A DNA stretch of 64,000 nucleotides from contig OX467092.1 of assembly GCA_950106755.1 (NCBI GenBank), forward strand, positions 26,612,582-26,676,581, in the 5' to 3' direction. Below, piece after piece: positions 48,090-57,678 of the stretch. The position numbers and the translations under genes were made by a program. The notes beneath the pieces were generated by a model that made no database searches, was not told the DNA's origin, and saw only the letters and a program-made list of their open reading frames with translations. This DNA comes from Climacium dendroides (taxonomy: Eukaryota > Streptophyta > Bryopsida > Hypnales > Climaciaceae). The stretch's first letter is position 1. The number at the start of each line of letters is the position of its first letter.

Positions 48090-51000
48090 AGAGGTATCCG
48101 GATTGTGACTACACCTTTAATTTCCTTCGTTTCACTTCCCTACCTTATTCCGGAAACTAGGTACATTCCGGATTCCGTTTTAGATCTGGACTACTTCCGG
48201 AACCTAGTTCCATCTCTCCTAGTTTACAATTTTTGTTACCTCTGTTTTACCCTCAGAGGATCCTCCCTTGCTCTAGAAAGGGGTGGGGACTCACCACTTG
48301 TGTGACTAACCTCTCTGTTCCCTAATTCTTAATCAACAATACGCCCTGGACAACGTAGTTGTATAAGGAGGGAGGAGTATTCTCTCATAGCTTCTGGATT
48401 GGCTGACCCGGAAACAGGTCACACAAAGAAACTCTCACACCTCTCTTACTACAACGACGGATCCGAACTTATAGATTGAAGGGAGTAGATTTCCAAGAAG
48501 ACAACGTATTGAGATGGAGGTTGGTAGACCTTCTGGAGTAGCGGGAGATCCTTCTTCTGGCGGTCGCTTATCTCCGCATGGAACCTCCCTAGTTCTAGAC
48601 TTACAAAGACCTCTACCTCTCTACCCGGATCGCTGTTCCGACAATTTGAAGGCACGTAACGCTTACACTCCCCTATTCAGATTGCATCCCCTCCTGACTA
48701 CCTTAACACCCAAGAGACCTGTCGCTCGAGATCTGAATTCCTCCTCTCCCATCCCTCTCTTACTCCAGTACACAGATACAATACAAACGCATACACTAGC
48801 TAAAACTCCATAGGTAAAGTGTAGCTAGTAGTACTCCAGCTCACTCAGATTAAGAAAGAAATTGAAATAACATACGTGAAAGCACTAAGATGAAATTGGA
48901 ATGGAATGGCAGACCACTAACTTACTTGCCATTAAATACTAACTGAAAATCCAAAGTCAACTCCTAGAAGCCTGAAAAGGAAACCTGGAAATCCAGGAAA
49001 CCAATCGCTGAACCCCTCCGAGATATCCGGAAAGGCCAGTCACTGTTGTCTCGAGAAAACCGGAAATTCCCAAACTACTTGCCTAAAATTCTAGAACCTG
49101 GACCCACGCTCGGAAACCCATTCCAGATCCGGAACTACTCTTTCTAGGAATTCTAATGCCTTAGCCTTCGGACCTTCTTCAAGCAGCTGCCCGCTTGACT
49201 GGTTGGCATTCCTTTTACGCTCCTGGATGGAGTCATTTTCGTTGCTGCTCGAGTCTGAATGTGGCGCGTTGCGGGAGACGGATCGCTATCCCTCTCCGTT
49301 CCGGAGTCAGGTAGAATGCGCATTCTCTTCTTCGGAGTCTTCAATGACTTGAACTTCCGTCTCCTTCTCTGGTGGTGTCTCCTCCAATATTGTGGATTCG
49401 CTTCTCTTCTCCAATGTAGTCTCCTACATGTGTGCGAACCCTTCCAAATTCGTCCAGGCTGGATTGGTCATTCCGCCGATCCGGTTGATGAGATCTCCTC
49501 TAACCCGCTGTCCTAGGACTTTGAACGATCCCCTCAAAAGGTTGGGTACCGTCTGCGCTCTAGGGATTTCCGGAGTTGAGACTTTGGGTAGTACTGGAAC
49601 CGATTTTGCACTGGACTCATGTTTCGATTCCGACGCTGGCCTCAAATTTAACTCTATCATCCGTATCTTGTTGGAAGTGGGCTCAGCCGGCGTGAGTATC
49701 CCTCTCAGTCCCTCCATTCGGGTGGCACGATCCGCTAATGGCCTTCTTGGAGTAGCCGAGACAAATAGGAGTTCCAAAAAGTTTGAGAAATCCATTACCT
49801 GATTCGGATCGATGGTTGACAGCAACTGTCGTAACTCCCCTAAAACCCGCTCTATCCGTGCCGTGAAGTCTACTAGGATGGTCACCACCTTTGTCCCGGT
49901 TATGTGACCTTCCTGTATCATCCTTGAATCGAATAGAGCTGCTTTCGTGATGACGTCTGCTTTGATGTCGATCGATTTGGATAGATTCTTGACAAGAGAG
50001 AGGGCCTCCTTCTCTCTCTCCTTTGAAGCCGCCATCTCCCCTTCTGCCCAATTCAGTCGGGTCTGGAGTTGATTCCGCTCCGTCTCCAACTCCTGAATCC
50101 AGTCCTCCCTTTTCTTTAGGTCTTCCGGTTTGGGCAGTCGCTTGACTGCTTCCACAATCTGATTTGGCTCCACCTTCAAAACTTCCGCCGTGTCTATCAC
50201 CAGATCCGCCAGACTGTTGTGGAGCACCTTGGCTTTGCGTATCCATTCGAACCCGGCATTGAAAAATGCCAATTCGGATTCTACCTTCGAATCTTTGCTT
50301 GACTCTCTTCTCTCCATCACCGGCGATTTGACTCGTGATCCCGGATCTGTTGACTTTCGCTTCTTTGTCCTCGGATTGGTTAGAGGTTCCTCGGGGTGTT
50401 CTTCCAGTTCCGACTCGATCAAATCTTCCACTTCTTCTCCAGAAAGTCCATATGACAAAATAGCCTTTCCGGTGTCGTACTGGACTATTTCCGCAACACT
50501 CAAAAGCTCTTGTTGGTGGTATAAGTGGAACAGGTAAGTGCTAACCGGACTTGCTTTTGCACGGGTTACATGCTCTGCTAGTTTAGACACTAACCCGGCT
50601 ATGACTCTACCCCAATGCACGGCCCAATTCTCCATAGCCCCCAAAATTGTATTGGCCACCATAACGATGACCCGTGTAGGTTTTTCCGGGTACAAGATGG
50701 GAATGAGGAACTCTAGAACTCTCCTATGTCTCTCGTCCTTGCATTCACTAATAGCAAATCCGTCCTTAGGGTTTGCAGACCCTATGAACTTTCCAGCTAC
50801 AAAACGGTCCGTCCTTGATGCTAACCCGTTTCCACTCTTCCGGAACTGATACACATCCGCCCAGATGTCTTCCGTCCACGTGACTGGCCGTCCTCTCAGA
50901 GTGAGCTCATACTGATTCGGAACTCCGTGGAATAGTTCCTAGATCATATCCTTGCTCTTAAGGTTCCATGGTCGGTGTAACAAACCGACACACCCTAATT

Positions 51001-51545
51001 TGATCAAATCCTCCTCTAACTGCTTGTGCAGTTCCGGATTGTCTGGAATAGTTGGAGAAATAATCCGGGCAGATACGACCACCTTCCGGACCGATACTGA
51101 TGCCATAAGGTTTAAGTAGAAAGGAAGGGAGAGAAAAAATAAACCTAAATCAGTCGCTAACTCACCACTCTTTCTCTCAACTACTCACACGGACAGTTTC
51201 AATAAACAAAATAGGAAGGTGGAGATGGAAACCCTCGGCAAACAACTTAAATATCAAACCGTCTCCCTACGGTAATCAAGATAACGACTACAGGTCTGTT
51301 ATACTAATGGTATCCTATTCCCGTAGCTCCGGGGTTTATACTGTAGGTTCCTGCGTTCCGGGTAATTCCGGATTCCGGATCCAGATAAGTTCCAGTTACG
51401 GATTTTGCCGGAACACCTATTTTCTAGTTTGGGTTTTTTCTCACAAAAATCCCGTTTTAACTATAATGTTTTTGATTTTTTCTCTATTTTTCTCACCTAG
51501 CTCTCTTAACCTTGATCCGTCCCTAGATTCCGGATTCCCACAGTG
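48090..51545. other. CCGGA-rich segment inside a gene intron
   Basis: TTCCGGA/TCCGGAA words are very frequent here and rare elsewhere in the window, for example ATTCCGGATTCCG at both edges (about 48164 and 51366). It lies within the 47991-51808 intron of the phosphatase-fusion pseudogene and carries its own minus-strand gene. It is probably an inserted element with its own sequence signature, but I could not define matching ends or a target duplication. Confidence 0.45.
49424..51106 (-). pseudogene. Unknown 560-codon protein gene with one in-frame TAG
   Basis: ATG at 51106 opens MASVSVRKVVVSARIISPTI. The frame runs to 49424 with a single TAG near 50941 (after NLKSKDMI, before ELFHGVPNQY), where CAG would fit. 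The N-terminal half has aromatic-rich segments (YELTLRGRPVTW, IWADVYQFRKSGNG, FLIPILYPEKPTRV, ENWAVHWGRVIAGL). The middle is charged (SELEEHPEEP, TKKRKSTDP), followed by a coiled coil (WIQELETERNQLQTRLNWAE). I do not recognise the family; size, layout and setting are compatible with a gag-like or transposon cargo protein. No zinc knuckle, protease or polymerase was seen. Confidence 0.5.
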
Positions 51546-51911
51546 ATGAAGGTGAGACTTTCTTCCCTTCCTTTGGACAAAAATCACTTGCATTGTCCCC
51601 CCTTGCTTGTCTTGTCTGCATCTTTGAAGTACATAATGTATTATACATCCTCCATTCAAGATAGGGCCCTCGTAATGCACGGTTCCCTTCCTCTCTCCAC
51701 GAGTTTGTGCGTCGCACCCTTTAGTTTAAAAAAGTTGCATGTCTTTTGGTATTGGCTTGGACTGCTCATTCTCGATCTGACTTTCTGTGCGGGGTATCGC
51801 TTATGTAGGTACCGTTGCCTCACCTTCCGAAGCATCTGCCTTTCTTTAGTTACTTGATCGTGTTGGAGCTGGAAGGGGTTGTATGTCACGTTCAGCAGGT
51901 GGGGCTCGAGA

Positions 51912-52345
51912 TGTCGGATCCCATTGTCAAAGGAGTGGATCCCGTTGGCAAAGAAGTGGATCCCGTTGTCAAAGGAGTGGATGAAGTTGTCAAAGGAGCC
52001 ACTACAAGAGAAAGTGTCCAAATTGACAAAAACTGGCCTGAATCAACTAGTCCTAATTGACAAAAAATTGACAAGTTTTTGTCAATTTGGACAATTTTCT
52101 GTCAATTTGGACTAGTTGATTCAGGCTAGTTTCTGTCAATTTGGACACTTTCTCTTGTAGTGAGCGGATCCCGTTGGCAAAGGAGTGGATGAAGTTGGCA
52201 AAGGTGCGGATCCCGTTGGCAAAGAAGTGGATCCCATTGGCAAAGGAGTAGATGAAGTTGTCAAAGAAGCGGATCCCGTTGGCAAAGGAATGGATGAATT
52301 TGTCAAAGGAGCGGATCCCGTTGGCAAACAAGTAGATCCGATTGG
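51912..52345. repeat. 21-bp coding tandem repeat (heptad DPVGKGV)
   Basis: GGATCCCGTTGGCAAAGAAG-type units of 21 bp encode (V/A)DP(V/I)(G/V)K(G/E), alternating with DE(V/F)VKG versions. About 19 units if the inserted element is ignored. The array lies between the first motif and the remainder of the phosphatase-like domain. Confidence 0.88.
52000..52162. mobile_element. 163-bp CACTA miniature element, TSD AGC
   Basis: TIRs of about 70 bp, nearly the whole element: CACTACAAGAGAAAGTGTCC at 52000, its complement ending at 52162, and further inverted ATTGACAAAAACTGGCCTGA/TCAGGCTAG. AGC at 51997-51999 and 52163-52165 is the 3-bp duplication typical of CACTA. Removing 166 bp restores one frame through the heptad repeat. 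Confidence 0.93.
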
Positions 52346-53457
52346 CAAAGTGCAGCCGTCCGAGGAAGATTTTGACCCTACCAGGTGACATAGGTTTGAT
52401 GAATACGAGCTGTGTTGCGGTCCCGATCTGCGGCTCTTCTTGAGCAGCTTGGCCAAGAGGTTTTGCGTAGCCATCTGGACTAGACTGCTGGCCAACGTCG
52501 CCAAGCCCGTGGTCAAATTCTTGTTCCGCGGCTATAACACCCAGCCCTTGCACATCCTCACCTTGGAGGATTGCACCTACATTGTAGAGAGATCGACGTG
52601 GTGGAAGTGCGATTATAGACCCAACCCCGCACGTCCATGCATTGCACCCATCTGCTCAGTGCACCTTGGCCTCAACGACTGTGAAGCTACTGTAGTGAGC
52701 AACACGTACCTTCAATGCGACGAACATCCAAGCAGCCTCCTATGCCTCAAGGTCTTGCACAAGGCGGTGCAGCAGCTCCGGACCAAGGATTTTGTGCCGA
52801 ATTCCACCAACACCTTGCTCGTCGACTGCAGTCCGCATAGCTCCATTTTGAATTTGGAGTACAACGTGATTTATCCAGTCCCGTACGTAAGGAGCGAGTA
52901 CAACAACTTCTTGACCTGGTCGTTGCATCCATATCTGGCGGACTTGCTCAAGTGCAATCGGGGCATGTCGCACTACTTGTCCCAGAATCCCCCGTACTTT
53001 GGACAACTCGAGACACCCCTCAAGTAGTGGATCCTGACTCAAAAAATGAAATCATATGCCAAAATGCAGGACCCCTCCCTCTTGCTACAATACCCAGACA
53101 GAGTTGGCATGTACCATACAAACAAGAACGATTATTGGACCTGCAAAACAAATGTATGAGCTCATGCAAATAGTGAAAATGGGATGCGTGTGCAGACTCA
53201 TCGGCGTGCTCACGTTCCAGTCATATTTGCTCTCAACGCATCCAAAACCTCTCCCAAGAGTTCTAGGCGACGTCGGATGTGCATGACGAACGGTGTGGGC
53301 TCCTCAGATGGATGCCTCTACCCAAACAAGGAGGGCATGGATGTGACGTCCGCTCCTCTTTAGAAGAAAGGGTGTTGCCATTGGCGGTGTGTGCGCAGCT
53401 CCGACATGCTCCGCATATCGTCGAACAGGAAAGCTCGAGGGAGGTACATGCGGTTGG

Positions 53458-54148
53458 ACGTATGACATTGAGGGAGAGACGAATTTTTCCCAACGTGCAG
53501 TATTAGGTGGAAGTGTGGAACAAGACAAAGGAAAGTAGTTTCTACATCCAATCTTCCTGCCTTTATTATTGGCTCGTTGATTACGTTGCAATTCTTGTGT
53601 CGAGGGGGGGCTCATCATTTATTATGGCGTGTAGGCTGCTGCCCATGAATCTTGTAGGGGTGTCAACATGTGGCCTACACTAAAACCAAGCTAGGCAGTC
53701 AAGGGTGCACGTAGTATGGCTGGGCCAACAAAATGGCGGATAACTAAGTGGGTGTGGTTGACAATGAACTTCGGCGGTTGCTCCCGTGTACCTATTTCAT
53801 TTGCATTGTTAATCGGCTCTTTTGAAAATGGTTCAACACGTCGACCCCTTCGACGGACTCGGGATTGTTCCATAAATGAATTCCACGTAGGTTATAGTGT
53901 GTCAAAGACTAATGGAGAGTACAAACATTATTACATCCATCCATATTAATTTTCTACATATTAGATCCATCCATATTAATTTCGTGCAATACACTTTGTA
54001 ATATTTCTCACATACAAATCTAAATGAAAACATTGTAACATTATAGATTCATATGGCCCACAAGATGATAGCTTCATATGGCCCACTATATTGTAGGTGT
54101 ATATGGGCCATAGTATTATAGCTTTACACGGGCCCCAACAAGACAATT
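53458..54148. other. Spacer, no gene assigned
   Basis: Short frames only. TATGGCCCA phrases recur at 54050-54120 (repeated GGCCCAC-A-ATAG). Confidence 0.4.
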
Positions 54149-56098
54149 CACTAGTAGAAAACAGGCTATCAATGACTATTGTTTATAACTGCGTAACCAG
54201 TCATTTAGGACACTAATGTCAATAGAATGACTAAAACTGGATTTTGGGCTCAGAGTCATTTAGGACAAGTCATTACGGACAAGGTAGTCATTTGAGACAA
54301 GAGCATTCTTTTTCATCCTATGTTGATGTGGAACTTCATTAGGGTGTGATTATATAAAGCACCTCCAATGGCAGTTTGCCACGTGGCTACAGATCTAACA
54401 TGTTGAGTTGGCAGTTTTTTATTCGTTGGTATTGGAGTGATTCTATTTGATGTCAAATAGGTTGTTGGAGTCATATTATAGGCTGCTGGAGTCATTTCGC
54501 AGGTTGTTGCAATCAGTTTGCAAGCTGCTGCAGTCATTTTCTAAGCTGTTGGAGTCATTTCGCAGGTTGCTGCAATTAGTTTACAAGCTGCTGCAGTCAT
54601 TTTGTAAGCTGCTGGAGTCATTTCGCAGGCTGTTGTAGTCATTTCACAAACTGTTGCAGTCACTTCGTAGGCTGTTGCAGTCATTTAGTAGGCTATTGTA
54701 GTCATTTTTCTGGCTGTTGAAGTCATTTTGTAGGTTGCTGGAGTCATTATATAGGCTGTTGGAATCATTTTGTAGTTACTATATAAGCTATGGTAGTCAT
54801 TTTCAAGTGATATTCATTCCAAAAAATGATTAGCTCGGTCACAATATTGTAAGCATAAATGACTACATTTATACTATTACTACACTATGTTTGCACTATA
54901 ACTACACTATGACTATACTATAATTGCACTATGTCAAAATCTGAATTGCTTAAGTTGCCTAAATTGCATGAACTACCTAAACTCCTTGAATCGCCTAAGT
55001 TGCTAGAAATCAGGAATTGCCTGAGTTGCTGAAATTGCTTAAATTTTCTAAACCACCTGCATTACTTGAACTATCAGAATTGCCTGAACTACCTGAATTG
55101 ACTGAACTGCCTAAATTGAACAACAACAAATAACAACAAACAAGAAGTAAACAATAGAAAGCACTAAAGAAAAAGTAAATTGCTACATTCAAGAGATAAG
55201 GTTGGAGGTAGACCTGAACCTTCATTTACAAGCAAGAGGAACAAATGAGAGGAAGTTGATGAACAAGAAGCAAGAAGGAAACAAAACAAGAAGAAGAAAG
55301 AAGCAAAGAGGAGGCAAAAGCAAGAAGAAAACATGAAAGAAGATGAAGCTTGAAGAAGAAGGCAAAGTAGGAGGAAAATATAAGAAGAGATGAATCTTGA
55401 AAAAGAAGGCAGCAGCAGCTGCAATGTGTGTTTGACAACTGCAATTACAATATGCCACATGTCAACCTACATAGAAATAGAAAGGCAACTGACCTAAAAT
55501 GTGGCGGCTGACCTAAAATCTAAGCCCTCCATTTACTATCAAGATACAATCTTATCCATCCATTTAAAGTCTAAACTATTCATTTTCAAATTGCCCATCT
55601 GATTCCACCATTTCAACCGTCCATTTGATCCATCCATCATTCCATCTAAGCCATCCATTTGATCCATTCATCTAAGCTGTCCATTTGAAAAGTAGTTTGT
55701 GACTTAAAAATGACTACAATGCAATTAACATTTTATAGAGAAGCAAATAATAAATTTAATAAGTTCAATTTTCATGGTGTCCTATTGTCAGTCATTTTTT
55801 AGTTTTACTGTAGTCATATATTGTGCTCATTTTATGAAAGCACAACTCAAATATGACTCAACGAAAATTGCATCAGCAATAAGGCCACAGAATACAGACT
55901 GAACTGTGGATGACACTAGTTCTGGTCGTTTGTTTCATCTGGTCGCCATCCATTGCTCTGGGAAATCACTACTAAATGACTGCTAATTGTGACAGGTCAG
56001 CTTTGGCACCATTTCCATGACTATTAGTCATTTTCAGTAGCCTTTTAGTAACCAGTCATTTTTTGACTGGTTACATTTGACCCTGTTTTCTACTAGTG
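54149..56098. mobile_element. Non-autonomous CACTA element, 1.95 kb, TSD ATT
   Basis: Ends CACTAGTAGAAAACAGG and its complement, flanked by ATT (54146-54148 and 56099-56101). Subterminal GTCATTTAGGAC/AGTCATTTT words recur near both ends in CACTA fashion. The interior has a tandem repeat (54455-54800), AT-rich sequence and purine-rich GAAGAAGAAAG tracts at 55230-55420. No transposase frame. Confidence 0.92.
54455..54800. repeat. Tandem repeat of 36/18 bp in the CACTA element
   Basis: GGCTGCTGGAGTCATTT(CGCA) units of about 18-36 bp repeat through 350 bp. The Leu-rich reading frame here (LLESFRRLLQ) results from the repeat. Confidence 0.88.
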
Positions 56099-56101
56099 AT
56101 T

Positions 56102-56440
56102 CTCCTTCAACATAGCATTTCTTTGGATACAACACTTTTAGTATACTATTTCTTTCAATAAAGCATTTCAACATAGCATTTTTTTCGATACAACACTTTC
56201 AATATAGCATTTCTTTCAATATAGCATTTCAACATAGCATTTCTTTCAATATAGCACTTTCACTTTCAAATTGAATGTGGCATTTTCCTTCTCAGTACAG
56301 TGTAGTCTAACTTTGTATAGTGCTTTCGCCCTTGGTCTATTCTTACAGCCCTCATGCTAGAGGGCATTAGTGCGCCCCTCATTTCTCCACAGCAACAAGG
56401 TGATCACTTCCCCATCATGTGCGTCTGACCAATTGCCTCT
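56102..56440. repeat. AACATAGCATTTCTTTC simple repeats and spacer
   Basis: TTTCAACATAGCATTTCTTT and ATACAACACTTTCAATATAG alternate about eight times at 56105-56265. The remainder is unassigned. Confidence 0.75.
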
Positions 56441-56497
56441 CATCCATATTCATGGTGTTGGCATCAATGTCCTTCCATTCAGATTGGCCATCACAAG

Positions 56498-56518
56498 GTT
56501 TAGACCGCCTAGTCTGAT
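56498..56518. repeat. P2 palindrome
   Basis: GGTTTAGACCGC-CTAGTCTGATTC, slightly decayed, in the first unit of the inverted-repeat array. Confidence 0.75.
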
Positions 56519-57656
56519 TCCTGCACCTCTCATCCGGGTGACATGTTGGCCTCGAATCGCTCTCTGTAGGGCGCTCGGTTCTAACCACCCATCCTAAACC
56601 CGGCAGTAGGATGGGTCTTTGGAAATAGATAGTGCTAGTAGTGGTCAATGCGTGGTATACATTGCATACCTCAATTCGAGTTCCTTCGGCTTGTAGCGCT
56701 GCTGACACAACCAACCACTTCCTCTACTATGACTTCTACCTTGGGTTGCTATATTGAGGTATGCCTTTGAACATCCGCGGTGCGGACTGAAAGATTACAT
56801 GCTCACATTTGCAATTATGGTGGCAAGACTCCAAAACTGTACATGGGCGTCGAAGAACACGAGAATTATCTAAAAGCATGATGCTCAATCTATGGATCGA
56901 TCTGCTGAACTACGGTTGTCTCGTATGTTGCCAACGAAAGTGAGCATCTCCTTTCGGCCATGCTGGAACATGGTGTAGAATAGTAGGGATGTCATGGTCA
57001 ACATTTTCCTGCATCTATTTGCGATTCTCCTGTAGGCGATGCAGGCGGCGCTCATCGTGACCTCCCTCTTCCATCTCACGCCCAAGAGATTGCGGGGAAC
57101 CGATCACCTTTCTCTTCCATCACCACACATTGCATTTTTGAGGTTGGAAACAATCCACTAGTGAGTGGATGTGGATGGGTGTGGAGAATCTTTGTCGTCA
57201 ATGCTGGTTTGTGAAGCACCAAAAAAGTTCTGCAGTGTACATGCACCATGTGCGGCGACGGAAGAGAAAGGTTATCAGATCCCTAGCAATCTTTCGGTCG
57301 TGAGAGGAGGCGGGCGTTCATGATTAGCGTCCATCCACGTTGCCTATGGGAGCATCTTGAATGGATGCTGGAAAATGGAGATCACGACATTCCTTCTTTG
57401 CTTTAAGCCATGTTCCATCATATGCAGACATCACAGAAGAATCTGTTGCGAGTCACGAGGCTACAGTGGACGAGCACTTCCTTGGAGTCCGTGGCCACAA
57501 TGATTTCTACTTCTTCAGTCGTCTACCACTCTGCTTCCGTACGACTGATCGGGGCGTCGTTCAATTTGAGGGCTTCTTGAACGGTAGCAGATTCAATCTT
57601 AAGAAAGGTGGATTCCCTTGCATCGGTGTCCTTCTATTCAGGTTGGCCATCGCAAG

Positions 57657-57678
57657 GTTTAGACCGCCCGGTCTAATT
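57657..57678. repeat. P2 palindrome
   Basis: GTTTAGACCG-CCCGGTCTAATTC at the corresponding place in the next unit, about 1.16 kb after the 56498 site. Confidence 0.8.

Larger units (their letters stand above)
51809..53457 (+). pseudogene. Phosphatase-fusion gene of the outer element, C-terminal exon
   Basis: The exon starts after the acceptor GCTTATGTAG in phase with 47990. YLIVLELEGVVCHV corresponds to NIILDLNGVLC of the nested gene, but the DxD signature is now ELEG, so catalysis is lost. A run of 7-residue repeats (VDPVGKG, VDEVVKG) follows, then the rest of the NLI/FCP1-like domain: FCVAIWTRLLANVAKPVVKFLF, NTLLVDCSPHSS, LTWSLHPYLADLLK. A Lys/Ser-rich tail matches the basic tail of the nested gene in character. 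Breaks: the miniature CACTA element 52000-52162; TGA at 52386-52388; TAG at the end of PLK (53025-53027); TGA near 53157; TAG near 53362. The frame resumes cleanly after each. Confidence 0.65.

Noticed and set aside
48100..51545. The CCGGA-rich segment as an LTR retrotransposon
   Set aside because: The edges share short phrases and TG..CA-like ends, but similarity is too weak to call LTRs and no polymerase was seen.
5821..53460. TAG/TAA read as glutamine by a changed nuclear code
   Set aside because: TGA at arginine sites is as common as expected from C-to-T decay, CAG and CAA are used freely in the same frames, and the retrotransposon shows the same kind of stop.
54447..54638. Leu-rich repeat-like small protein
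   Set aside because: The frame follows an 18/36-bp tandem repeat inside a CACTA element; no conserved coding signal.
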